DNA of 64,000 nt from a virus. A model generated the notes under the pieces. That model saw only the letters and a list, made by a program, of their open reading frames with translations. It was not told the DNA's origin and did no database searches. A program made the translations under genes and the position numbers. This document shows, one piece after another, positions 24,885 through 33,876 of the stretch (position 1 is its first letter; each line of letters begins with the position of its first letter). Location of the stretch: positions 33,016 through 97,015 of IMG/VR virus record IMGVR_UViG_3300021963_000062. One strand, given 5' to 3'.

Positions 24885-25692
24885 AAAGTTCTTTTCCTCT
24901 TTTTTTAATGTATTCTTGTTGACTATAATAAGATTTCAATTTACTTGGATCCCAAGTTCTAATATTTTGCCATAAATTATGATTATCCATAAATTTAGGA
25001 TTGTGGTAATGAGAATTGAAAGTTCTACCATGTTCAAAATGATATACATCATTATTAACTCTACCAACTTTGCATCCAAATGAATTTAGTCTGTAGTAAA
25101 ATTCACAGTCTTCTGCACCCCAAGAAATAAAATTTTCATTCCAAAGACCGACTTGGATTTCAACTTCTCTTTTTATCATTTGACCCCAACCAATAGAAGA
25201 GGCAACTCTAAATTTTGAATCAGTTAAAATACCAAAATCAAAATTAGAATCAAGAAATTGATTAAAAGTTGACTCAGAATAATTTACAGCCCATTGATAG
25301 ACTCCACACCCAAAAGGATACACTGCATCTGCGTTTCCAGATAATATTGCATCATAGGCAATATTATAACTTTTTTTGGGTAAAACTATATCTACATCAT
25401 GATTATAAACTATTTTTGTTTCTGAAGCAACCAACAAATCATTTAATATACGAGTTTTATGAAAAAACTTGTCATCGTTTTGTTCAAAAATATGAGTTAA
25501 TTGATCAGTGTCAACATATTTTTTAATTACTGGAAGAGCCCTAAACCTAAAGTGAGAATGGGTATCAACCTCCTTTAATATTACTTTCGATTCTGGGAAA
25601 TTTTTGAGGAGATATGTAACTGAAGTAATTACATTTTTAAGTCTATCTTCAGACTCAATACGACAAGGCAATAAGAATGTTAAATCTTTCAT
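24871..25692 (-). CDS. glycosyltransferase, GT2/GT7-like
   Basis: About 273 residues from the ATG at 25692, which overlaps the stop of the next gene (ATGA). LTFLLPCRIES near the start, HDVDIV as the DxD metal site and ISWGAEDCEFYYRL as the acceptor-side block are the pattern of GT-A fold enzymes such as GT2 and GT7. AT-rich relative to the GT11 genes on each side. Sugar unknown. Confidence 0.8.
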   Translation of the reverse strand: MKDLTFLLPCRIESEDRLKNVITSVTYLLKNFPESKVILKEVDTHSHFRFRALPVIKKYVDTDQLTHIFEQNDDKFFHKTRILNDLLVASETKIVYNHDVDIVLPKKSYNIAYDAILSGNADAVYPFGCGVYQWAVNYSESTFNQFLDSNFDFGILTDSKFRVASSIGWGQMIKREVEIQVGLWNENFISWGAEDCEFYYRLNSFGCKVGRVNNDVYHFEHGRTFNSHYHNPKFMDNHNLWQNIRTWDPSKLKSYYSQQEYIKKRGKELYVSV

Positions 25693-26585
25693 GATTCTAC
25701 TGGAATTGGAGATGGATCGTTGTGAATTTTGATCCACCTTTCAGGGATCATATCTTTCATATTGTAATGAGCATAAGCAGGCCCGAACCAGGGATCAGGA
25801 ACAACAACTTTACCAGCATCACCCTGCAACCAGGCGCCCCACCAACTCAGAGAGGAGTTAGCAATAATCGCACCACCACACAGACTCATGAGACAAAGGT
25901 CAATGTAGGGGACGGCAGCACCATCTCCGAAGGTCTCATAAGATGAGTCCGAGAAGTGGAACCTATCACCTTGTAGCCATTCTTGGCGTTTGCACCAATC
26001 AATAAGATCAGAAACAACAATCACATTCTTATCTTCTGGGAACTGTTTCAGAGCTTCAAGATAATAATCAACTTTACATAGTGGGTGGTATTCTTGCACC
26101 ATCTGATAAGCCCACTTTTCGCCTCTCCGACCAGTAAGATTTGGAGAGCCGCGACGAACATGCAGGAAGATGCAATTATCCCTTCCGCCAAGAGAATCAA
26201 CAAACTCTTGACACGGTTCCGAATACGACTTCTTAAAACGGAAATCCTCACGGATAGAGGAGGCAATGGCCTCAAAGTACCTTTCCGTTTGAAAGTTACC
26301 CGAAAAATTCGTATTGTCCTCGCAATTGTTGAAGATATCTTCATTGAAATGCATATCCCTATATTCTACAGTTTTGTAGAAGGGTTCTCCAGTGTTCTTA
26401 TTTAGATCACAGTTTGTAAGTTCAAATGCATCAAACAAACCATAATTATCTAAACGATCTGCGTCTGGGCCTGGAATAACCCAGTCAAACCCACGATTCG
26501 CAGCAAGACCACGAATAAATGCGTATTGAAACATTTGGTTTCCAAGGCGCCCCTCATTACCAAGTCCTTTAAATGATACAGCCAT
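25689..26585 (-). CDS. GT11-like fucosyltransferase 2
   Basis: 298 residues with EGRLGNQMFQYAFIRG, HVRRGSPNL and NSSLSWWGAWL. The Asp of HVRRGD is Ser here. Otherwise the same architecture as the other two copies. Shares one base with the following gene. Confidence 0.9.
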   Translation of the reverse strand: MAVSFKGLGNEGRLGNQMFQYAFIRGLAANRGFDWVIPGPDADRLDNYGLFDAFELTNCDLNKNTGEPFYKTVEYRDMHFNEDIFNNCEDNTNFSGNFQTERYFEAIASSIREDFRFKKSYSEPCQEFVDSLGGRDNCIFLHVRRGSPNLTGRRGEKWAYQMVQEYHPLCKVDYYLEALKQFPEDKNVIVVSDLIDWCKRQEWLQGDRFHFSDSSYETFGDGAAVPYIDLCLMSLCGGAIIANSSLSWWGAWLQGDAGKVVVPDPWFGPAYAHYNMKDMIPERWIKIHNDPSPIPVES

Positions 26586-27445
26586 TACTTACTCCACTCT
26601 TGAATAGTCCAACGATCAGGCACAATGTCTGAGGTATCTAGGTGAGTCATTGCAGTACCAAACCACTTCTTAGGATCTGGTGCAACTACCTTACCACGAT
26701 CATTTTGCAACCATGCTCCCCACCAAGAGAAAGATGAGTTTGCAATGATAGCACCAGAACAAAGACTCATTAGGCACAGATCAACCTGTGGCAAAAGAGT
26801 GTTCTGCATTTGTCCAGTACCATCAATAGTACGATATGTATATCTACCATTACTTTCATTAAACAGGAAGCGATCCTGTTTGAAGAATTCTTGAGACTTA
26901 CACCAATCAATATCATCAGTGAAGACAAAACAAGGAGTGTCTTCTGGAAATTCCTTTAACGCATCTTCAAAATACGATATCGGGAGGATGGGATGGTATT
27001 CTTCTCTACCAATGTTGTCAGACTGACGAATGTGGAGAAAAATAGGACTCCGATCCAGGCTGTCAACATACTCAGAACAAGGTAATAGGTAATCTTTTTT
27101 AAACTTGAAGTCCTCACGGATCTCCTGTGCAATGTGACTGAAGTACTTTTCCGTCTGATAATAACCATCTAAGCTCACATTGTCTGGACATTCTTCAAAG
27201 AACTCCGGAATAAAGCAATGGTCATTCTCTTGTATATATTGACCATTGACAAATCCAATGTTAGACTCCTTAACATTTGTCATCTCAAATGTTTCAAAGA
27301 GGCCATAATTGTCTTTATGATCATATGTATCTGGAGGAATAACCCAGTCATATCCTCGTTTTGCAGAAATACCTCTCAATGAGGCATACTGAAACATCTG
27401 GTTACCCAAACGTCCATTACTTCCTAGCCTATTATAACCAATCAT
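26585..27445 (-). CDS. GT11-like fucosyltransferase 3
   Basis: 286 residues with NGRLGNQMFQYASLRG, HIRQSD in the place of HVRRGD, and NSSFSWWGAWL. The second Arg of the donor motif is Gln, so specificity may differ. First gene after the promoter at 27470-27497. Confidence 0.88.
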   Translation of the reverse strand: MIGYNRLGSNGRLGNQMFQYASLRGISAKRGYDWVIPPDTYDHKDNYGLFETFEMTNVKESNIGFVNGQYIQENDHCFIPEFFEECPDNVSLDGYYQTEKYFSHIAQEIREDFKFKKDYLLPCSEYVDSLDRSPIFLHIRQSDNIGREEYHPILPISYFEDALKEFPEDTPCFVFTDDIDWCKSQEFFKQDRFLFNESNGRYTYRTIDGTGQMQNTLLPQVDLCLMSLCSGAIIANSSFSWWGAWLQNDRGKVVAPDPKKWFGTAMTHLDTSDIVPDRWTIQEWSK

Positions 27446-27469
27446 AAGTTACTTTTTAATCATTTTTTT

Positions 27470-27497
27470 ATTTTAACAGACAAAATTTAATTGTCAA
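27470..27497 (-). promoter_or_regulatory. sigma70-like promoter of the GT11 genes
   Basis: TTGACA (27492-27497), 16-base spacer, TAAAAT (27470-27475) on the minus strand, at the end of the oxygenase gene. Confidence 0.55.
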
Positions 27498-28119
27498 CTT
27501 CATAACAAAAAACAGATAATCCTATTTTATGTTTATGAGTATTACTAGATGAATGAAGTTGTCTTCTATTCCAAACTATACAATCTCCTGGATTCCATTC
27601 AACAATATTGTTAACAGTTAATCCATGCATATTTTCATATGGTAGATGTGAAAGATATTTTTCATATATTACCTTATCAAAAGGTTGATCATTATAATTC
27701 TTTATTTTAGAATAATCGGCAACTCTATCATCTCTTTTGTATGTGGATCCCCCACCATCATATATGTTTTTGCCTTTTACAAATTTAGAAGCGTTACCTT
27801 CCCAATAATTATCAAAAAATACTGTACTGCCACCATCAGAAACCAAAGGAAATAAGTATTGTATACTTGGTTTTAATTTACCATATCCACTATCAACATG
27901 TACCTGAAAAATTCCTCTCCAAGTTTCTAAATAAAAAACTTCTTCTACTAAAGAATCAACTGTTTTTTCAATTATATATTGAGGCCAATCAGTAACATTC
28001 CAAATCGGATGTTTACTTGAAACGTTTTCGTTAGTTTCTTTTAGATTATCATCAGAATGATAAAAATCTAAAAGTTTTTTAATGTCTTCAGAAGATAATA
28101 CATTTTTTAAGATATTCAT
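27487..28119 (-). CDS. 2OG-Fe(II) oxygenase
   Basis: 210 residues. Iron site FQVHVDSG (HxD, about residue 73) and distal LHSSSNTHKHKIGLSVF. Resembles prolyl-hydroxylase-like enzymes seen in cyanophages. AT-rich insert between GT11 and sugar dehydrogenase genes. Substrate unknown. Confidence 0.75.
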   Translation of the reverse strand: MNILKNVLSSEDIKKLLDFYHSDDNLKETNENVSSKHPIWNVTDWPQYIIEKTVDSLVEEVFYLETWRGIFQVHVDSGYGKLKPSIQYLFPLVSDGGSTVFFDNYWEGNASKFVKGKNIYDGGGSTYKRDDRVADYSKIKNYNDQPFDKVIYEKYLSHLPYENMHGLTVNNIVEWNPGDCIVWNRRQLHSSSNTHKHKIGLSVFCYEVDN

Positions 28120-28120
28120 C

Positions 28121-29263
28121 TTAAATATTAATTGACATTATACTAATATCTTTAGGTGGTTTACCAAATCTAACTTTGTCGCCATACTTCTCAGATAGAT
28201 GGTCCAATTGTTTGATGATAGATTCAACGTCATCAATGTAAACGGTATAACCTTCATTCAGAAGATCTACACAAAGACGGTATTGTTGACTCTCGGTTAG
28301 AATATCAGTTCCTTTTTTATAGGAAACATATTCAAAATAAAATGGGCGACTATCCGTATTTTTCTTTAAGAAATACTTTTTGAGGAACTTTGCATGTTCA
28401 TCATTAAAGTTATCAGTAGTCTCACCCAAATTATAATTCAAACCTTGTTTCTTTGCAAATGCAGCAAAGGATCGGTTATCTCTTGGAAGACATGGGCCAC
28501 CAAACCCATATCCATAGTTCAAATATTTATTACCAACTCTAGAGTCGTTGCCGATGGCATTAAGAACGGTCTCAATCTCATTTTCCAAACCAGCCATGAT
28601 CATTACTTCACCAACCATGTTTGCATAACTGATCTTAGTAGTCAGATAACAATTCACTGCGAGTTTAACAAGTTCTGCAGCAGTTGTTGACATGCAACTA
28701 ATCTTTGGTTTGGTAACTTGAATCTTCTTATACATCTCAGATAGAGAATGCATAACTTCTTCATTATCACCACCGATCAGAACCATATCTGCATGAGTAA
28801 GATCTTTAATGATGGATCCCTGTGCGATAAATTCTGGATTGTAAATAACACTTACACCATAAGACTTAAGTTGTTCTTGGAACCTTGCACAATCTCCTGG
28901 ATTTGTAGTACATCCAACAACAAATGTCTTACCAGAAACATCACCAGCAGTTTGAATATCGCGGATGACATCATAGACTGCGTTTACATTATAAGAACCA
29001 TCATCTAAAGATGGAGTTGCAACAAGAGTAAAGATAATATTACACTCTCTGATAACTCTTTTATTATCAGTTGTCGCTTCAATGTTGCGAGCTTCTTTCA
29101 AGTGTTCTGCAACATGAGGTTCCGCAGTTTCTATGATTTTTTTATTGAGGTTTTCTACATAATCCTCACGAATGTCTGAGACCAGGACATCATATCCTGC
29201 ATTCTCCATAAGGAGTGCAAGACAGATTCCCAGTCTCCCTGCGCCGATTAATCCTATTTTCAT
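28121..29263 (-). CDS. UDP-glucose/UDP-ManNAc 6-dehydrogenase family
   Basis: 380 residues. NAD motif GLIGAGRLG at 4-12, the TPSLDDGS loop, and the catalytic Cys258 in GFGGPCLPRDN. The family oxidises a UDP-hexose twice to the uronic acid. The best guess is UDP-glucuronate-type product. Its stop is two bases from the next gene, and it overlaps nadE by four bases. Confidence 0.9.
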   Translation of the reverse strand: MKIGLIGAGRLGICLALLMENAGYDVLVSDIREDYVENLNKKIIETAEPHVAEHLKEARNIEATTDNKRVIRECNIIFTLVATPSLDDGSYNVNAVYDVIRDIQTAGDVSGKTFVVGCTTNPGDCARFQEQLKSYGVSVIYNPEFIAQGSIIKDLTHADMVLIGGDNEEVMHSLSEMYKKIQVTKPKISCMSTTAAELVKLAVNCYLTTKISYANMVGEVMIMAGLENEIETVLNAIGNDSRVGNKYLNYGYGFGGPCLPRDNRSFAAFAKKQGLNYNLGETTDNFNDEHAKFLKKYFLKKNTDSRPFYFEYVSYKKGTDILTESQQYRLCVDLLNEGYTVYIDDVESIIKQLDHLSEKYGDKVRFGKPPKDISIMSINI

Positions 29264-30051
29264 AGCTTGAATGTGGGAATTTCTACCATCTTATGTTTGT
29301 TTTGCATGTGAAACTTCTGATACACATTGATTGCATTAGTTTGTTCTTCATTGAATGTTAGTGGATCTTCTAAGAGACCCCTTTCCATAACCCACTCAAG
29401 AAGTGCATAAGAAGTTCCGATCTGATCTTCATCAGTTCTACCATCATCCCAAAGACCATCGGTGGGTGGTGCAGAAACAATTCTCTCATCTACACCTAGA
29501 TGTTCACCAAGCATCCATACTTCAGTCTTGTAGAGATCTGCAATAGGAGCAATATCAATACCACCATCACCGTACTTAGTATAGAAACCTACACCATAAT
29601 CTTCAACTTTATTACCAGTTCCTACGACAATACCATTAACTGTTGTGGCAACTTGGTACAAAGTTACCATACGAAGTCTTGAACGAGTATTGGCTTGTGC
29701 AAGTTTATTAGTTGCAAAATTTTCACCAATATCATTAGATATTGTTTGAAGGAAAGAATCATAGACCGAACTCATATCAGTCTTGATAAACTTTACATTA
29801 CTAAATTTTGACTCCAACCACTTACCATGAGCATCAGAAAGAGACTCCTGATTTTCAAGTTGATTAATAGGCATCCCAACAACGTAAGTTGGCATACCAG
29901 TCAAAGCACAAAGAGTAGAAACCACAGAGGAGTCAATTCCTCCAGAGATTCCTACTACAAGACTCTTAAGTTTAGGATGGGTGATGCAATAATCGGAAAT
30001 CCATTTTACAATCCGATCTTCCAACTCATCATAGTCTTTGATACGATTCAT
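29260..30051 (-). CDS. nadE: NAD synthetase (NadE-like)
   Basis: 263 residues. ATP-pyrophosphatase loop ISGGIDSS at about 35-42, then NTRSRLRMVTLY, VVGTGNKVEDYGVGF and KYGDGGIDIAPIADL, as in ammonia-dependent NAD synthetases. It forms NAD from deamido-NAD. It sits next to an NAD-dependent sugar dehydrogenase inside a glycan island, an unusual place; a related amidating role on a sugar nucleotide is a possible alternative. Confidence 0.88.
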   Translation of the reverse strand: MNRIKDYDELEDRIVKWISDYCITHPKLKSLVVGISGGIDSSVVSTLCALTGMPTYVVGMPINQLENQESLSDAHGKWLESKFSNVKFIKTDMSSVYDSFLQTISNDIGENFATNKLAQANTRSRLRMVTLYQVATTVNGIVVGTGNKVEDYGVGFYTKYGDGGIDIAPIADLYKTEVWMLGEHLGVDERIVSAPPTDGLWDDGRTDEDQIGTSYALLEWVMERGLLEDPLTFNEEQTNAINVYQKFHMQNKHKMVEIPTFKL

Positions 30052-30827
30052 CAGCTCTTTTCCTTTGCGAGAATTACAGTGTTTTCGTAATCTTTATGAG
30101 TAGTGAATTCAAAACGTTCACTCATTCTTTCAGTAAACTTATTATAGTAGAAATCATTAAAGTTGACAAGGTTGTAAATGATGTAAGCAAATTTAGAATC
30201 AGATACTAAATTGTCGTAATATTTTACTTGAGTATCATAGTCACACTCAGAGAGAGCGTAATTACTAATAAACAAATCAACATCTTTGATTTGTTCTACA
30301 TCATCACAACTAACAAACTTACACTTTGAATAAAGTTCTGGGAAGTTTTTGAGATACTTTTCTTGAACTGCAACAGCTTCTGGAAGATCAACCAAAATAT
30401 ATTCATCAAAATCGCAGACCACACTCAAGGTCTTGCAAAGTCCACCGTACCCGCCACCAACTTCTACTACACGACTAATGGGAGACTCCCCTAAGAGAGT
30501 TGCCATCTCAAATACATTCTTGATGTATCTGATTGTAGTGGGAGAGATTTTACCCGTTTCTGGATAAGAGAATTTATCAGGAGTTCCTATAGTATCATTC
30601 TCTTTAAATCCTTCTAGATTTTCTAGAAGTGCATCTCCAGCCATTTCCATAGCAATTTGAAGATACTCTGCACCCTGACGGGGGGTAACATGTTCTAGAA
30701 TATTCTTGTACCCTTGCAGAGATTTAAACTTTGCAAAGATCTCATTATCTGCAACTGCACTACGACAAGTCTCCAGATAATCAACTGCGATTTGTTCTTC
30801 GGCTTCCCAGCCCTTGTAAGTACTCAT
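30051..30827 (-). CDS. putative sugar O-methyltransferase
   Basis: 258 residues. A long N-terminal helical part, then the SAM motif VVEVGGGYGGLCKTL at about 116-130 and DEYILVDLPEAV after it. Resembles the putative sugar O-methyltransferases of LPS and capsule clusters. One-base overlap with nadE. Confidence 0.75.
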   Translation of the reverse strand: MSTYKGWEAEEQIAVDYLETCRSAVADNEIFAKFKSLQGYKNILEHVTPRQGAEYLQIAMEMAGDALLENLEGFKENDTIGTPDKFSYPETGKISPTTIRYIKNVFEMATLLGESPISRVVEVGGGYGGLCKTLSVVCDFDEYILVDLPEAVAVQEKYLKNFPELYSKCKFVSCDDVEQIKDVDLFISNYALSECDYDTQVKYYDNLVSDSKFAYIIYNLVNFNDFYYNKFTERMSERFEFTTHKDYENTVILAKEKS

Positions 30828-31624
30828 TTCCAGTAAGTCTCGTATAGGTAATCTTCTGCAACTTGCAGATTGTTTGCACGTTCAAAGTTATCCTTGATCG
30901 CATCCATTTTAGAATAATAAAGTTCTTCTGTCAAAGTAGAAACATCAAAGTCATCATCCAAGAATATAATACCATCCTCGTTGAAATACTCTGTGACTCC
31001 TTTGCATCCGTAAAAGATGGGAATCGTTCCTGTGGCGAAACAGTCTGTAAGTTTCTCCGTAAAGTATGTATCATAGACGGCATTCTCTACGGCCACAGAA
31101 AACATATAATCTTTTATGCCCTCTTCTTTACGGGGAAGATCACGGAATCCGCGACCATAAAGATCAACTTGGTCTTTAAACTTATTCACAAACTCAAGTC
31201 TCTTACGATGACCAGGAACCATAGACTTGTTTGAAGAGATCATGGAGACTAGTTTAGTCTTCTCATAGATCTGGCGTTCTTCAATCCAAGGAGCTGCATT
31301 ACTTAGTGCATACTGAAACTTAGGATATTTTTCACAAAGTTCTTTATCACAACTTAGAATACCATCCACTCTGGAAGCAACAAAGTCGTAGTTTGCAAGA
31401 ATCCAATCATAAACATTTTGAATAATTTGTTTTGATTCTAAAAGCCAGATGTACTTGGGTGTTGAAGAAACATCCTGAAGTATATCTAGTGATCTTTGAT
31501 TTACATAAAGACTTACTGCACCAGAACCATCATAGACCCACTCAGTAAACTTAGAAGTATTTTTATCTGAGGTTGATGGTTTAAGTGAATCGTTGCAGTA
31601 CAGATTAATTTTGAACTTCGTCAT
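30824..31624 (-). CDS. GT10-like glycosyltransferase (alpha-1,3-fucosyltransferase type)
   Basis: About 266 residues with the GT10 C-terminal signature YFTEKLTDCFATGTIPIFYG. These enzymes also use a GDP-fucose-type donor. Start placed at 31624 (MTKFKINLY); an in-frame ATG at 31645 is possible. It overlaps the small gene 31605-31817 by 20 bases. Confidence 0.85.
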   Translation of the reverse strand: MTKFKINLYCNDSLKPSTSDKNTSKFTEWVYDGSGAVSLYVNQRSLDILQDVSSTPKYIWLLESKQIIQNVYDWILANYDFVASRVDGILSCDKELCEKYPKFQYALSNAAPWIEERQIYEKTKLVSMISSNKSMVPGHRKRLEFVNKFKDQVDLYGRGFRDLPRKEEGIKDYMFSVAVENAVYDTYFTEKLTDCFATGTIPIFYGCKGVTEYFNEDGIIFLDDDFDVSTLTEELYYSKMDAIKDNFERANNLQVAEDYLYETYWK

Positions 31625-31817
31625 CTTTCTTTTTATTAAATCCAAATGGAAGAGTCTCTTCCAGTTTAAGTTTCAGTGCAAGTCCACCGACTGCTTCCAT
31701 AACTTTTAGAACATCTTCTGGTTTTGCACCTTCACCAAGTTCTTTGGCAATATACCAATACTTAGGCCAGAATTCTTCACCTGCCTTTTGATAATCTTCA
31801 AGAGTCAATAGTTTCAT
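31605..31817 (-). CDS. small hypothetical protein (70 aa)
   Basis: Start at 31817 is supported by a GGAGG site four bases upstream. Helical sequence with MKLLTLEDYQKAGEEFWPK and GFNKKKDDEVQN. Found between a GT10 and a methyltransferase gene; function unknown. Confidence 0.6.
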   Translation of the reverse strand: MKLLTLEDYQKAGEEFWPKYWYIAKELGEGAKPEDVLKVMEAVGGLALKLKLEETLPFGFNKKKDDEVQN

Positions 31818-31818
31818 T

Positions 31819-32463
31819 TTACCTCCAAACAATCATTCCACCAACATGCCCATTCTCTGGAATATCAAATTTATATCCAGTTCTATCAAGCCATTCTTTA
31901 GCAGCGAGTCTTTCATGATGATCAAACTGAGGATCATGACCATGCCAATCGTCAAAACGAATGTATAGTTTATCCCACTCACATTTATCCAACCAATTTA
32001 AACAAGAAACAGTTGGTTCATAGATATCAACATCCACATTTACGGCCACTATTTTGCCAATACCATATTCAGATGGATCTTTAAGTTCATGAACATCTTC
32101 AACGAAAAGATTTACATTGGGATATGGTTCAAGTTTTTTATATACCCCAGCAATACTTGTTGGGATATGTGGGTAATCTGGGTCACCAACACGAAAAGCT
32201 CCCTCATGCCAGCCAGCATGACTTGGAAGTGGTTTTGCCGACTCTTCCAAACCTAAGAAATGATCAAAGGCAAATAGTTTACGAGTTGGATTGAATTTAG
32301 CCATTTCTATTGTGGTTTGTGCGGATGCAACTCCAAACTCAATCATATCACCATCTTCCAAATCAATGATTTGTTGAGAAAAATAAGTGATATCGCAACT
32401 TCTATTGTTTTTAAATTCTGGAAAAATATTGTCAATTTCTATAAATTGATCACCCATAACCAT
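31819..32463 (-). CDS. TylF-like SAM methyltransferase
   Basis: 214 residues. MIEFGVASAQTTIEMA (SAM site), then LFAFDHFLGLEES and VNVDVDIYEPT with a DD later (IRFDDWHGHD), which are the features of macrocin-type (TylF) O-methyltransferases. Target probably a sugar in this island. The start overlaps the end of the epimerase gene. Confidence 0.8.
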   Translation of the reverse strand: MVMGDQFIEIDNIFPEFKNNRSCDITYFSQQIIDLEDGDMIEFGVASAQTTIEMAKFNPTRKLFAFDHFLGLEESAKPLPSHAGWHEGAFRVGDPDYPHIPTSIAGVYKKLEPYPNVNLFVEDVHELKDPSEYGIGKIVAVNVDVDIYEPTVSCLNWLDKCEWDKLYIRFDDWHGHDPQFDHHERLAAKEWLDRTGYKFDIPENGHVGGMIVWR

Positions 32464-33307
32464 ACTCCTTTTTCATTTCATTAAAGACTTTTGCAATTCC
32501 ATCCTGAAGGTTGGTCTTTGGCATCCACCAACCAGTAATGTAATTATTGGCTTGATTTCTCTTGTCTAATTGAACACTATCTTTTGCAAGACCGGGTTTA
32601 ATTTTAACCTCATACTTACCAATAAGATTGAACTGACCTTGAATAATTTCTGCAACTTCTTTGATAGTGCTTCCACTGAAAGAAGTGATATGAAGAGGAT
32701 CCTCTGGTTTGAAATCAGTATACGATTCCATAACAGTCTCAAGAGCTTCGCAACAATCTTCCGCATACAAGAACTGACGTTCTTCTGTACCGTCAGTCAT
32801 CATCTCAAATTGACCTTCTTCAAATCCCTTACGAATAAAATCTGTGATTACGTGAGACTTTTCAACATCATGTTCAATGCCATAAACATTCCAGAAGTGA
32901 ACTGTAAGACCCTTGAGTGTTTGGGTATAAATTTCACCAACTCTCTTCATCACGCCATAAGGAGAGTAACTCATGTTACTCATCTGGGATGATGCAAATA
33001 CAAATCTCTTGTTGTACTTTGCAATCAGATCGAATGCATTGACCATCAATCTAGCATTATTATTGATGAAGTCAAAGGTATGTTGATACTTTTTGAGGTA
33101 TCGTGATCCACCAACATCAAATGCAAGGAAGAATACGAAATCACAATCCATAATTACACGATGGAGTTCTGGATTGGGAATTGTTGTCATGTCTTGGTGT
33201 TCACCATTCACAACATCAAACTCATGAACTTCATGACCCTTACCACGAAGATATTCTGTTAGGTAGGCACCGATCTGCCCACTGGAACCTAGTACTGTAA
33301 TTTTCAT
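32450..33307 (-). CDS. NAD-dependent sugar epimerase/dehydratase (SDR)
   Basis: 285 residues, extended SDR. VLGSSGQIGAYL at 5-16 and catalytic YGVMK at about 117-121. The sequence is not close to GDP-fucose synthase by eye. Works on a nucleotide sugar; substrate unknown. Confidence 0.8.
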   Translation of the reverse strand: MKITVLGSSGQIGAYLTEYLRGKGHEVHEFDVVNGEHQDMTTIPNPELHRVIMDCDFVFFLAFDVGGSRYLKKYQHTFDFINNNARLMVNAFDLIAKYNKRFVFASSQMSNMSYSPYGVMKRVGEIYTQTLKGLTVHFWNVYGIEHDVEKSHVITDFIRKGFEEGQFEMMTDGTEERQFLYAEDCCEALETVMESYTDFKPEDPLHITSFSGSTIKEVAEIIQGQFNLIGKYEVKIKPGLAKDSVQLDKRNQANNYITGWWMPKTNLQDGIAKVFNEMKKEYGYG

Positions 33308-33876
33308 CAGACAATAGTAATTTCGTGTGCGTTTCCAAAATTGACGATGCCAGTACCACTCATATGAGCAATCTCAGTAACATCAAACTTCTCTTCAGGA
33401 ATCTCATCCCACATCAACTGAATATCGGGCCAACCAGGGCCAATGTCATCGTGAATCAAAATACCTTTCCAACCTTTATCACGCAACCAATCCATCATAA
33501 CTCGTTCTTGAGCTCCATCATGAGGATCTACATCAATCATGACGATGGGAATGTTATCCCAATCAAGAGTTTCATCTTCCATGAAGTCCTGAATTTTCCA
33601 GGTGATATTATCCTTCTTAATGGAACTTGCACCCTGTTCTACAAGATCATAACTAATTACTTGATTAGTTGGATTATAAGAAAGAGCAAGAGCGGATCCA
33701 CCAGTACGAGTACCAACATCCAGAATTGTTTTTTTATTAAAAAACGTAGAGAGATAGGCATAAAGTCTATACTCACTTTGACCAGCAGGAAGCCAATCAT
33801 TTTGATTAAGGGACATATCTCTCAGATGTCCAATATCCAACTCTTTAACGTGATCTTTTACAATTTCAATTTTCAT
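33307..33876 (-). CDS. class I SAM methyltransferase
   Basis: About 189 residues from the ATG at 33876. TILDVGTRTGGSALAL is the SAM-binding motif; VMIDVDPHDGAQERVM and ILIHDDIGPGW follow. Small O-methyltransferase fold. A longer frame upstream overlaps GME and is not needed. Confidence 0.75.
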   Translation of the reverse strand: MKIEIVKDHVKELDIGHLRDMSLNQNDWLPAGQSEYRLYAYLSTFFNKKTILDVGTRTGGSALALSYNPTNQVISYDLVEQGASSIKKDNITWKIQDFMEDETLDWDNIPIVMIDVDPHDGAQERVMMDWLRDKGWKGILIHDDIGPGWPDIQLMWDEIPEEKFDVTEIAHMSGTGIVNFGNAHEITIV

